A stretch of DNA of 64,000 nucleotides from Zanthoxylum bungeanum (Eukaryota > Streptophyta > Magnoliopsida > Sapindales > Rutaceae). The stretch covers positions 62,001-126,000 of the forward strand of contig SKCR01032771.1 of assembly GCA_019454045.1 (NCBI GenBank), in the 5' to 3' direction. Below, piece after piece: positions 36,389 through 48,982 of the stretch; the stretch's first letter is position 1; each line of letters starts with the position of its first letter. The translations under genes were made by a program, and so were the position numbers. Below the pieces are notes generated by a model that was given only the letters and a program-made list of their open reading frames with translations, searched no databases and was not told the DNA's origin.

Positions 36389-37224
36389 GTTCCAATTATG
36401 GCTACCCCCGTCTGACAGGTATATTCCTATCCTGTAAGGAAATGTATTAAAGAGTTATCTATCCTCAAGGAAGATCGTGGGTTATTGAATCTAGGGTCTT
36501 AAACCTAAAATCATTTTTCCAAGTTCATTTTAAGTTTACCAGTTCAATTTTATTAATGGCCAGTAATAAAAATCATTAGGACTAAGGCTCAATAAATAAA
36601 CTTTTATATTACCCAAACCATAAAATAACCCCTTATAAACCGATGATATTGGACTTCATCACAACCCCAGATAACTGACTTAGTTACGACACATATTTAC
36701 ATGTAGTAAAAACTTAAATAAAATAAAAGAAATAAAGTAAATTGCTGGAAATAAATACTGAAAAGTAAATGAAGGAAAGTAAAATACTGAAAATTAAATG
36801 TTGAAAAGTAAATGCTGAAAGTAAATTGCTGAAAAGTAAATGCTGAAAGTAAATTGCAGAAAAGTAATAAAGTAAAAGTACAATAAAAGAAAATACTGAG
36901 GTAAAAGGATCCACTTTTATTACTTCTATTTTAGATATCTCCTTTAATATAATATATTAACTTTGCGTGATAATTACCAACCAACCATATAGGCGGTATC
37001 CAGATTAATTCAAATTAATAATTAATTACCAACTGACCAATCAGTCGGTATCCAATTTAGCCAGGTTAATACCAATTTCAATAATTACCAACCGACCAAT
37101 CAGACGGTATCCTTATTAAGTCAGGTTTTAACTAGTTTATATATTATATTTAAGGGATATTAATCTAAATATTAGTAATAAAAGTTTTACCTTTTACCCC
37201 AGCAAGGGGGAGTTACCTCATCAT
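36389..37224 (-). mobile_element. Second, partial gypsy LTR copy, interrupted by Copia A
   Basis: It closely follows 34014..34823, starting GTTCCAATTATGGC and ending GTTACCTCATCAT. In the first copy the next bases are TACTGAAAAG; here element A begins instead. This shows that A inserted into this gypsy LTR. Confidence 0.85.
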
Positions 37225-39287
37225 TGTTGGACAATTATGACCTATAGGGTCACTATTTGTACATATCATAATGTTGTTGTACAAATTAACTATGTGACAA
37301 ATGAGATTGCACTCTTATAATTTGTGATTAGATCACCTAGATATATAAATGATAGGAGGTCCCTGTGATTTGTTCCTGGATTGAGAATGATATGAGCCAA
37401 TATCAGTCGACGAAGGATAAATCATTAAACATCCCTAGTCAGAGCATTATCGAGATTGGACATCGATGAATGCGTAAAAGACTAGTATTACACTTTTGCG
37501 CGTTGTGTGGGCACAACAACATAGTTCTCATATATTTTGGTATAAGATACTCATGCAAGTGTAATAGAAGGTTGTGTTTTACCGATGGTACGGGAAACAA
37601 CTTCGGTCTGGATAGACCCCCTCGGAATTCCATTGGTAGTATGACCATGTGTCTATGGAAGTCCGAAATCAGGGTAGGTGTATTTGGTCTTAACCTGAGA
37701 CTTGCACCGCTAATACTTGCGACAATCAATATACTTTGGTTGCGGTCATCCAGGGCTTTAACAGGTTCTGTGTACGCCAATGCTGGGTATATTGAGAATC
37801 GTAGTGTGTTTGGTGTGATGTCAAGACGGAAGTGTCACTTCAGTCATATGGAGTTGATGATCTCGTAGGGATACAGAACTGGTTCTCTAAAAAGGTTGCA
37901 ACCGTCGGGATAATATGACTTGGTCATGATTATCCGATAATAAAGAGACTAGTTGCTCGTTATCCAATATATGCTTTGTACGGGGCAGACAAATCCACCA
38001 GCCCCAGGCCTTGCATGGTGATCCTGGACAAAACTGTACAGCAATAACTATGTATACTACGTCTGATATAGATTCTTTATTCCTGTAAGGATATTCTGGA
38101 GAATTGGGTAGGCATGGCGCTTTGCTAGAAGCCAACCTTGTCTTGTAAATCAGTATAAACGTAGTATTGGTACTTACGTGTTCGGATAGTCTGACGACCG
38201 TATTTACTGCCAACATATCCGGGGATCTCATGGGTCGTTTCCCAAAGATTCACCGATGACGTATGACTCGGACTTTTAATTAATCTGGGATTAATTAGAA
38301 GAGAGAGAAAATAAATCTAGGATTAATTGCGGAGATTATTTTATCTGGGATAAAATATCATTAAAGAGAGAGAATGATTAATTTGGAATTAATCGGTAAA
38401 TTAATATATTTGATATATTAAACGAAATTAGATTTCGACGCGGAATTAAAATTAGATTTCAATTCGGGCGAACGAATTAATTTAGAATTAATTCGTTAGC
38501 GACGTGAATAGTGACTTCGCTAGGCGTAATCATTTAATTACGACGCAACAGAAAATTCGTTAATTTAGAATTAGCGAACCCGAGCCCGAGATTATTTACG
38601 AGCGCATTCGCATTTCGAATTCGAGTGCGGCACGCAAGTTAAATCAAGCGTCAAATCACTAGTCGCTTCTAGCGTCACATCAAGCGTCAAATCATGTCAC
38701 TTTGAGTGATGTTACCATTCATTGATTGATGGATTGATGTGAGTAGGTGTATAGCATTTAATGCCAAAACTTGGAGCCAAATTGTAATTGACTTTTTGAA
38801 AGCTTTTTCAAAATTTGGTATATGTTTTTATTAATTGATTTTGGAAATCAATTTATCCATTACACATTTTATCTCTCTCTCTCCTCCATTTTCCTCTCTT
38901 CTTCACGCCCTTGGAGGGCAAAATTTCTTTTGTTCTTGGCAGTGAACTGCCGTGAGTCTTGAAGGAAAAGGGAAGCAAGTGTTTGATTTTTGTGGCAAAA
39001 ATCAAGAGAGCTAGCACTCCGAGATACATGTGAAGGTGATAGGGAAGTCCACCCATGAGCCGGGAATCGTTCAACGAAGCTTGGAGCTTGTTCAAGGACC
39101 TCCAATGGCCGAAAATGAGGAGCAAAACAGCAGCCACTGCTGAATAGAAAACAGTGAACAGAAAGTGATTTTTGTTGCCTAAAGCGTCGCTCAACCGATC
39201 GATGTAAGTATTCCGCGACTTTCTCGATTGTATTCACACATGTTCATGCTTGTTTATTGATCATTGGGACCTTAGTAAACTCCAACA
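37225..39287 (+). mobile_element. 5' LTR of Copia A (2063 bp)
   Basis: It is nearly identical to 45107..47173, with scattered single-base and small indel differences. It contains a chain of short hairpins at 38277..38578 (see findings), a pyrimidine-rich stretch near 38870 and antisense open frames at 38853..39237 of doubtful meaning. Confidence 0.93.
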
Positions 39288-39302
39288 ATGGTTCATGAGC
39301 AA
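39288..39302 (+). promoter_or_regulatory. Primer binding site of Copia A, damaged
   Basis: ATGGTTCATGAGC follows the LTR here. The copy after the second LTR (47174) reads ATGGTATCATGAGC, closer to the tRNA-iMet type TGGTATCAGAGC. The first copy has lost an A. Confidence 0.75.
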
Positions 39303-42300
39303 GGAAAAGCATGAAAAGTTTAGGGCTTAAAATTTGTGTAAACTTGTGTTTGAGCATGATAATGAAATTGGATGAATTAGTATGCTTAAATGTGTTTGAA
39401 TTGAGGATTGATTGGATCAATTTATTGAAATTGTTTGGAACAAATTTCCCCAATTTTCTTGGTGTTGGCCGAGAGTTGAGAGTTAGAGAGCCCTAAATGA
39501 CTTGGTGTTTTTGATTTTTGATTCACTGGATGAGTTAGAATCATTCGAGAATGTGATTTAATGTCGATTGTGGATTTAATTGGATTGAACCCGAATCAGA
39601 CACAAATAATCCCTAAAAGCCGAGTTGAGGAGTTATTGAGCATGTATTGGGTTTGATTTTAATTAAATTATGTTGGACATGATTTAATATTGATAAGCAT
39701 GATTAATTAGGCTAATTGATGTTTTAGGAATGCTAATTGGATAATTAATGTGTGTAATGCACTTTAGGTAATTAAATTGAGAATTTGGAATTTGACAATT
39801 TAATTGAATTGGGCTAATTTTGGAAATTGGGCTTGAAATGTTGTTATTGGGCTTATTGGGATTAGTTGTACTAAGTTGGGTTTAGGCAAAATTGGTTGGA
39901 TCCAATTGGGCCCAAAGCCGCATCCATAAAGCTCAAATGCGACTTAATGGACCTTTAAAGTTTAATTGGGCCTAATGGGCCTAAATTGATTTCTGAGCTT
40001 ATGGGGTAACTCCCGGATTGGATTTTGGTTATTTGGTTCGACCCGAGTTGACCAAAAGTCCACGCCTCAAGAAATTAATTAAAAGCCCATTGGACTTTAA
40101 TTAAATTAACGTTGGACGTTAATCGGGCTTTGAGACCCGTAACGATTAAATTTGGAATTTAAGTCGTAAAAGGTTTATTATTAAAGTGTACTGTTAATTT
40201 GGAATTAAATAGCGAATTAAAAATGAATACATATTAATTGGATTTAATGATGTAGTTATTTAATTTGAGAATTCATACTTTAAGTACTTATTCGCAAAAA
40301 CGAGTTTGACTCGCGCAAAATCAAATCGTTGTGTTGTTTGAACATTGGATGATCACTAATTATCAGATTAATTAATTTGATTAGATTGATTGATAACATG
40401 CTTGTGTGAATACATGGTTGCGATGCATGAATAATGTATATCGGATGGATATTAGATGGGTGAGACAATTTTAGAAATTGTTGTAAAAAATTTGATTATT
40501 ATTTGGACCTGCGAGTCCAGCCTTATCACCTCATTATTCTTTGTATTCTCTTCTCACCTATTCCCCTCAATGTAAATGAGGTTTCTTTAGAAGTATAGTG
40601 TAACGGGTAGAAGTGATACATGTGCTAGCGGGAGAGAGAAAGGGAGAGATTTGATCTAGGATCATTGTGTAAAGTATCAATCCGCATATCATTATTACTT
40701 TATTCATATGCACTTTATTTTGTGTTTAGAATGCTTGTTTAAGGGTGTATGATGATGAGACCTTAACAAAGATAATAAATTGGTTGCCAATTTGCACACG
40801 AAAAACCCTCACAAAATATTAAGCGTTTTTCCTTCCATTGAGTGATTCTCACTCAAGATCCGAGACTGGCATTGGCTTGTTGGCCAAAGTCAAGGCCTTT
40901 GTTCGTCGAGGATGTGTTTGAATCACGAGAGCTTTGTTCCATATCGGTGTCTTGTCCAGTTGTGGTTTGTTGGCCAAAGTCAAGACCACTTCTTGTCCAT
41001 CGACATTGATTACGAAGCTTTCCATGGTCAATGGGTCGCGCTTAAACTGGGATCACTAAGTTTGTTGTGCCAAAGCCAAGACTTAGTTGATTCAGAGGAA
41101 AAATGTTAGGTAATACATTGGATGTATTGACATATATAAGATATATGTTTCGGACTTGGATGTCCCCCTACTGGATCTAGGAATTGGATTGGATCCAATT
41201 GATCTTAGAGATCTACCTAGTTAATTATCATACAATTTGTTGGCCAAAGTCAAGATTGTGTGATATTTAACGGGATCCAAGCCCACTAGGTAACACAGTA
41301 TCTCGAGTACTCGACAGAGGGTTAGAGGCTCGCCGAAAAATAGTGGGAGGCAAGAATTGAATTTGCAATATTCGTTTAATTACTTGCCATATGCGCTCAA
41401 ACAAATATCATTCGTCGTTATAAATTAAATGTTAGTTGGACTAATATTTAAATTGTTGTTTTAATAAATAGTTGGACTATATTCAAACTATTCATTTTAG
41501 TTTGATTTTATAATTGGATTATAGTGATTAATATAATTGGTTTTAATCTATTAAATTATAGTTGATTAAATAGTTGGACTATTGTAATCATTATAATAAA
41601 TAATACCGAAATCGTTGATTAAATAGTTGGACTATTAAAATCAAGATAAAATCGAAAGATTAGCATTTAAAACATAATCCTAGGGAAAATGTATTTAAAT
41701 GGTTTAATTTTCAAATTGGGAATAAAATTTCAGGATGGTCCTGGAAACTAATAAGTTACTTTATTTGATAAAATAACATATTAGGCCTAAAGCCTGGAGT
41801 TAAGCAAACAATAGAACATAATCTTTGGAAGATCATGTGATGATAACTTTAGTGCTTAATTCATTTAGCTTGTCCCAGTAGACTCATTAATTTCTGAATC
41901 AGAACTAAGGATTAAATCCTTAAAGTATGATGATGAAATTGAAGGATCTTCATTAATCTATCTTTAGATTTTAGAAGTACTAAATTGCAATGAATAACTC
42001 TTGGAGAGTTAATGACTATTCTTAAGGAGATAAAGTCAAACTTTGCAATTAGGCAAGTAGCGCAAGGCGCACCTTACTTCGATATTCTAGAAACCGCGAG
42101 GCTTGACCAATGCTACTGGAATGTGAAAAAGGGCAAAGGCAAAGTCATTATAATCTTCTAGGAAGATAATGACATATCCCAAAATGTCTGCCTAATTGTG
42201 GCAAACGGGATCGCGGAATCGTGACTGCCGTTTGGAAAAGCAGACATGAAGGAATTGAAGAATGAGCAAAGCTCTGACTTCAAATATGTTTGTCATAATT

Positions 42301-42899
42301 ATGTTCACTACTAGTATTAAATTATATTTTAAATACTTAGTGTGGTACATAAAATATATGTATTGATGTTCAGAATCTGTTTTGAACAGGATACTGACTT
42401 CAATAGAGATTTATCTGCGAATTGGAAACATGACGAAAATTGTTGTTTCAATCACGTAGATACCTAAGTTTAGGAACTACTTTCGGGTGTGAACCTAAAT
42501 TTGGAAACTGTTATAATGTAACTAGTTTGACTAGATACATTATCTCTATATCAGTGTATAACCCGCTGTAGGTGTACCTTTATATTCTAGAACACTAAAA
42601 GTGTTTTATTATATAAAAAAATGATATTGAGATAAACAAATTAGATGTGAATAACAATATTTATATTTTGAATATAAATAAAAAATCTCAAAAATATAAC
42701 GTGACAAACAAATAGCTCGAACTGATTTGATCAGAAGAAACTAATTGTGGCATTGTTGTCTGGGACACAATCAAACAAGAATCGTATATCCACACTTTTG
42801 AAGAGTGGGTACTAGGACTAATTTGATTCCAATCAAATAAAGTCTACAAATCTAGTTTATTGGGCAAAGTGCCTAAAACACTATTTACTTGGTAAAAGT
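39303..42899 (+). other. Non-coding leader-type internal region of Copia A
   Basis: No gag was recognised in this 3.6-kb stretch. It holds repeated TGTTGGCCAAAGTCAAG segments (near 40878, 40968, 41238 and, weaker, 41072) and hairpins with TGG spacers at 40105..40123, 40142..40167 and 41428..41646. A larger hairpin lies at 41349..41388. The corresponding part of element B is 54100..57683 in the other direction. Confidence 0.6.
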
Positions 42900-45106
42900 G
42901 CAAATGCCACCAATATGTTAGCCTTAGTTCATAGTGAGGCAAGTGGGCCCATGTCTAGCTAGGCTAGAGGTGGATATGAATATTTCGTGACCTTTACGGA
43001 TGTGGCATCGCGTTATGGTTATGTGTTTCTTTTGGAACACAAATCAGAAACTTTTAAAGTTTCGACACGAAATAGACAACAGATCGGCTAAAGTATTATA
43101 TCATCACGGTAAGAACCGTAATGGAAAATACTTAAGTAATAAGTTTCTAATATACTTGAAAGAGTATAGTATTATTTCAATGAGGACTCCTCCCGGAACA
43201 CGTCAGTTTGACAGTGTCCGAACGGATAAACCGAATTTTGTTGGACATGATAAGGTTAATCATGAGTCGCTCTGAGCTACCATTTCCTTCAACGGATAAA
43301 CTATAAACAGTGTAGAACTTATTGTGAATAAGGTTCCATAAAAATCTGTTTGACAGATTTCATATTAGATATGAACATGAAAGAAACCGAGTTCTCAATC
43401 CTGAAAATTTGGGAATGCTTAGCATATGTTTGGATGATACCAAACTAAAACCCAAATTGGATAAGTGTCAATTGTAGGTTATCCTAGGGATACCATAGTA
43501 TAGTACTTATACAACTCTCACTAGAGAACAATTAGATTGTTGCTCACCATGCGGTTTTCCTTTGAGGAATACCGATATGCAGTGGTAAGTGGGAGGATAG
43601 TAAAACTCGATGAAAATCGGAGTAATACTATTCCAGGCACCAATTCCATGGAACACATATAGTTCATCAAGGATGAAACTATACCATAATCTTCGTATAC
43701 ACAAGAACACCGCGTATGTCAGAGAGAGTCAGAAAACAACCTGGGGCATGGGTATCTGATCTCACCTCATAAAGATGTCTATCTTATTGAGGTATACCAA
43801 CTGACTACGTATGAGGAAGTGATACAAGGTATCGACTCCCTATTATGAAAAAGTGTCATGATATCCGAAATGGATTCCATGTAAATCAACTAAGTTTGGA
43901 TACTAGTTGATGTACCACAAGGCATTGTGCCTATTGGTACTATATAAGTCTTCAAGGAAGACATACATGGAAGACAACATACCAATGTATAAAGCTAGGC
44001 TTTTAGCGGAAATGTATCGTTATCAACATTGTGTTGATTACGATTCAACCTTTTACCTGTTGCCACGGTAAATCCATTTGGATAATGCTTGCTAAAGCTG
44101 CATGTTTCATTTATGAAATATGTCAGCATAACGGGAAAATCACTTTCCTGAGAAGGAAACCTTTTCGAGGATGTTTACAACATCCTGTCGGTCTTTTCGT
44201 ACCATAACAAGCAAACAAGGTTTGCAGGTTATTCGATCCATGTTTGGATTGAAGCACGCATTAGGTTCTTGAAATTATCGTTTTGAGGTAATCATAATGG
44301 AGCATGATTTAATTCAAAACGAAAAGATTCTTGTGTATATAAGAGGGTTAGTGGGAGCGCACTGACAGTGGCTGTCCTATACAATAATGATAAAATACAT
44401 CATTTCTTGGAAATGATATTCCCACAATAATAATCGGTGAAAGCTTGGCTTTCGAGAAAATTCTCCGAGAACCCGTACATTGAAAAATGTACGTGACCTG
44501 TGTCTCATACGCTTTGAGCATATGGATTCACAAACAGGCCAATCCAAGTGATAGTCACTGGATTGAAAGTAAGAACATCCGTTAGTTTCTTTGAGAACTA
44601 AATATGCTATCTTATACTATGGAGAAGGAGAACTTGAAGTGACTGGGATCACTGTAGCAAGTTTCCTAAACCAATAAAGACGACTATAAGTCGCAAACGG
44701 TACTACAAAGTTTGAATAACGATACAGTGAGCTGGAAATCTTCCAAGCAAGATACTGTTACCGAATAAACAACAAATGCAGGTTATTGCTGCAGCTGAGG
44801 CGGCAATAGAAGCCATTTGGGTCGATAATAAATCTAATTAGATTAGATATAATTTTTTTAGCAGCTGAGCTAGGCTTGAGCACAGGCTAAAGAATTAATG
44901 GTCTCATCAACGATCCAGATATATACTTCGATATTCATCTGATTCGTTCGGATCATACATCGTGGCGATGTGATGATCGTATAAATCACATCAGACGATA
45001 ATCATGCAAATCCGCTGACGAAAGTCTTTTCTCAGCAATTAGAGCCAACCGTACATAGTTCGGGTGTAAGACACTCGAGTGACTGACTATAGGACAAATG
45101 AGAGAT
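42900..45106 (+). pseudogene. Decayed Copia pol of element A
   Basis: This is what remains of the polyprotein. The integrase core reads YEYFVTFTDVASRYGYVFLLEH-like near 42970..43040 and RTPPGTRQ near 43180..43210. RT traces (KRVSGSA) lie near 44345..44370. RNase H ends near 44990..45060 with a NHANPLTKV-like segment, followed by the polypurine tract just before 45107. Many stops and frameshifts interrupt it. A TGA at 43372..43374 stands where related proteins have Trp in a TPYEIWTGK-type motif, and element B has the same stop. Confidence 0.8.
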
Positions 45107-47173
45107 TGTTGGACAATTATAACCCATAGCATCACTATTTGTACAGATCATGGTGTTGTTGTACAAATTAACTATGTGACAAAGGAGATTGCACTCTTAT
45201 CATTTGTGATTAGATCACCTAGATATATAAATGACAGGAGGTCCCTGTGATTTATTCCTGGATTGAGAATGATATGAGACAGTATCAGTCCATGAAGGAT
45301 AAATCATTAAACATCCCTAGTCAGAGCATTATCGAGATTGGACATCGATGAATGCGTAAAAGACTAGTATTACACTTGTGCGCGTTGTGAGGGCACAACG
45401 ACATAGTTCTCATATATTTGGGTATAGGAGACTCATGCATGTGTAATAGAAGGTTGTGTTTTACCGATGGTACGAGATACAACTTCAGTCTGGATAGACC
45501 CCCTCGGAATTCCATTGGTAGTATGACTATGTGTCTATGTTAGTCCGAAATCAGGGTAGGTGTATTTGGTCTTAACCTGAGACTTGCACCGCTAATACTT
45601 GCGACAATCAATATACTTTGGTTGCGGTCGTCCAGGGCTTGAACAGGTTCTGTGTATGCCAATGCTGGGTATATTGAGAATCGTAGTGTGTTGGGTGTGA
45701 TGTCAAGATGGAAGTGTCACTCCAGTCATATGAATTTGATGATCACGTAGGGATACAGAACTGGTTCTCTAAAAAGGTTGCAACCGTCGGGATATTATGA
45801 CTTGGTCATGATTATCTGATAATAAAGAGACTAGTTGCTCGTTATCCAATATATGCTTCGTACGGGGCAGACACTATACCAGCCCCAGGCCTTGCATGTG
45901 ATCATCCGATACTGGACAGAAATACGCAATACTAGTATATCTATACGTCTGATATAGATCCTTTATTCCTGTAAGGATATTTCTGGAGAATTGGGTAGGC
46001 ATGGCGCTTTGCTAGAAGCCAACTTTGTCTTGTAAATCGGTATAAACATAGTACTTTGTACTTACGTGTTCAGATAGTCCGACGACCGTATTTACTGCCA
46101 ACATATACGGGGAACTCATGGGTCGCTTCCCAAAGATTCACCGATGACGTATGACTCGCACTTTTAATTAATCTGGGATTAATTAGAAGAGAGAGAGAAA
46201 ATAAATCTAGGATTAATTGCGGAGATATTTTATCTGGGATAAAATATCATTAAAGAGAGAGAATGATTAATTTGGAATTAATCGGTAAATTAATATATTT
46301 GATATATTAAACGAAATTAGATTTCGACGCGGAATTAAAATTAGATTTCAATTCGGGCGAACGAATTAATTTAGAATTAATTCGTTAGCGACGTGAATAG
46401 TGACTTCGCTAGGCGTAATCATTTAATTACGACGCAACAGAAAATTCGTTAATTTAGAATTAGCGAACCCGAGCCCGAGATTATTTACGAGCGCATTCGC
46501 ATTTCGAATTCGAGTGCGGCACGCAAGTTAAATCAAGCGTCAAATCACTAGTCGCTTCTAGCGTCACATCAAGCGTCAAATCATGTCACTTTGAGTGATG
46601 TTACCATTCATTGATTGATGGATTGATGTGAGTAGGTGTATAGCATTTAATGCCAAAACTTGGAGCCAAATTGTAATTGACTTTTTGAAAGCTTTTTCAA
46701 AATTTGGTATATGTTTTTTATTAATTGATTTTGGAAATCAATTTATCCATTACACATTTTATCTCTCTCCCTCCATTTTCCTCTCTTCTTCACGCCCTTG
46801 GAGGGCAAAATTTCTTTTGTTCTTGGCAGTGAACTGCCGTGAGTCTTGAAGGAAAAGGGAAGCAAGTGTTTGATTTTTGTGGCAAAATCAAGAGAGCTAG
46901 CACTCCGAGATACATGTGAAGGTGATAGGGAAGTCCACCCATGAGCCGGGAATCGTTCAACGAAGCTTGGAGCTTGTTCAAGGACCTCCAATGGCCGAAA
47001 ATGAGGAGCAAAACAGCAGCCACTGCTGATGAATAGAAAACAGTGAACAGAAAGTGATTTTGTTGCCTAAAGCGTCGCTCAACCGATCGATGTAAGTATT
47101 CCGAGACTTTCTCGATTGTATTCACACATGTTCATGCTTTTTTTGATCATTGGGACCTTAGTAAACTCCAACA
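45107..47173 (+). mobile_element. 3' LTR of Copia A (2067 bp)
   Basis: It starts TGTTGGACAATTAT after the tract GGACAAATGAGAGAT and ends CTCCAACA. The same hairpin chain occurs at about 46161..46460. It is followed by primer-site and leader sequence and not by a flanking duplication. Confidence 0.93.
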
Positions 47174-48267
47174 ATGGTATCATGAGCAAGGAAAAGCATG
47201 AAAAAGTTTAGGGCTTAAAATTTGTGTAAACTTGTGTTTGAGCATGATTAATGAAATTGGATGAATTAGTATGCTTAAATGTGTTTGAATTGAGGATTGA
47301 TTGGATCAATTTATTGAAATTGTGTTTGGAACAAATTTCCCCAATTTTCTTGGTGTTGGCCGAGAGTTAGAGAGCCCTAAATGACTTGGTGTTTTTGATT
47401 TTTGATTCACTGGATGAGTTAGAATCATTCGAGAATGTGATTTAATGTCGATTGTGGATTTAATTGGATTGAAACCGAATCAGACACAAATAATCCCTAA
47501 AAGCCGAGAGTTATTGAGCATGTATTGGGTTTGATTTTAATTAAATTATGTTGGACATGATTTAATATTGATAAGCATGATTAATTAGGCTAATTGATGT
47601 TTTAGGAATGCTAATGGATAATTAATTGTGTAATGCACTTTAGGTAATTAAATTGAGAATTTGGAATTTGACAATTAATTGAATTGGGCTAATTTTGGAA
47701 ATTGGGCTTGAAATGTTGTTATTGGGCTTATTGGGATTAGTTGTACTAAGTTGGGTTTAGGCAAATTGGGTTGGATCCAATTGGCCCAAAGCCGCATCCA
47801 TAAAGCTCAAATGCGACTTAATGGACCTTTAAAGTTTAATTGGGCCTAATGGGCCTAAATTGATTTCTGAGCTTATGGGGTAACTCCCGGATTGGATTTT
47901 GGTTATTTGGTTCGACCCGAGTTGACCAAAAGTCCACGCCTCAAGAAATTAATTAAAAGCCCATTGGACTTTAATTAAATTAACGTTGGACGTTAATCGG
48001 GCTTTGAGACCCGTAACGATTAAATTTGGAATTTAAGTCGTAAAAGGTTTATTATTAAAGTGTAATGTTTAATTTGGAATTAAATAGCGAATTAAAATTG
48101 AATACATATTTAATTGGATTTAATGATGTAGTTTAATTTAATTTGAGAATTCATACTTTAAGTACTTATTCGCAAAAACGAGTTTGACTCGCGCAAAATC
48201 AAATCGTTGTTTGAACATTGGATGATCACTAATTATCAGATTAATTAATTTGATTAGATTGATTGAT
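47174..48267 (+). mobile_element. Extra leader copy after the second LTR of A
   Basis: It matches 39288..about 40392 with small indels, up to GATTGATTGATA, then changes abruptly into unrelated AT-rich sequence at 48268. Confidence 0.9.
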
Positions 48268-48566
48268 AGTCCAATTATAAACTCACATGTATTATAATTA
48301 TTAATATGATTAATAATTAAAGTCACACTTGAAACTTATATTAAATTTAATAAATAGTTTTTTTCCATAATATAAATGATTATGAGATAATCATTTAATG
48401 TATTAAAAAGTTTGTAATTATTAAATTATATTTTATAATTTAATATATAATTTTTGGAAATGAATGAGTTTAAATATTTGATTTTAAAACTCGTCATTAC
48501 AAAATTAGTAGTTACATTTTTTTAATTGGTAACATATTAATGTCATTATTGAGACATTAAAAATAG
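48268..48566. other. AT-rich spacer, nothing recognised
   Basis: No coding and no transposon ends. Short inverted repeats of TATAAT and ATAATC type are frequent. Confidence 0.4.
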
Positions 48567-48974
48567 TATGGGTGTTCACGGGTCGGGTTTTTTGAAATTT
48601 TATGAGACCCGATCGGGTCGGGTCACGCGAAAGTGGAACTCGATCGGGTTCGGGTCGGGACGGCAGCAAAAAATAATTTTTTTAATGAATTAATTATTTT
48701 GAAATAAAAATATTTATTATTTTATGTCTAAAAAATTATCATAAATATAAAGTTCTAATACAACAAAAATAATAAAAAAATGAAATAAAAGTAAAAACTT
48801 TAAAATAATAATAAATTTTTTAGAAAAATAATATAAATACTATAGGGTCAGGTTTTAGTATCAAACTCGTTGCCAAACCCGAAAATTTTGGGTCGGGTTG
48901 AAAATTTCCAATTTTTTTTGGACCCGCGCGGGTCGGGTCGGGTCACGGGTTAACCCGACCCTATGAACACCCAT
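48567..48974. mobile_element. hAT-type MITE (408 bp)
   Basis: The ends are TATGGGTGTTCA and TGAACACCCAT, flanked by AAAAATAG at 48559..48566 and 48975..48982, an 8-bp duplication. Subterminal regions hold repeated CGGGTCGGGT and CCCGACC words. No coding is present. It belongs to the plant group with GGGTGTTCA ends. Confidence 0.87.
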
Positions 48975-48982
48975 AAAAATAG

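Larger units (their letters stand above)
37225..48267 (+). mobile_element. Copia element A, order LTR-internal-LTR-partial internal
   Basis: 5' LTR 37225..39287, internal region 39288..45106, 3' LTR 45107..47173, then a second copy of the first 1.1 kb of the internal region (47174..48267) that follows 39288..about 40392 closely. The LTRs begin TGTTGGACAATTAT and end CTCCAACA. The extra internal piece means that two elements once shared an LTR, as after unequal recombination, and that the right part was lost. The left flank is ATCAT; no matching right flank was found. Element B (49773..58869) is the same family. Confidence 0.9.

Noticed and set aside
37470..37868. 132-codon open frame in the A LTR
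   Set aside because: It lies in the LTR 5' part, is not kept at the same length in the second LTR, and resembles no protein.
37225..40392. Reading the 3.16-kb repeat of A as one long LTR
   Set aside because: Element B, bounded by a perfect duplication, ends at the equivalent of CCAACA, and the primer site follows there, which fixes the LTR at about 2.06 kb.
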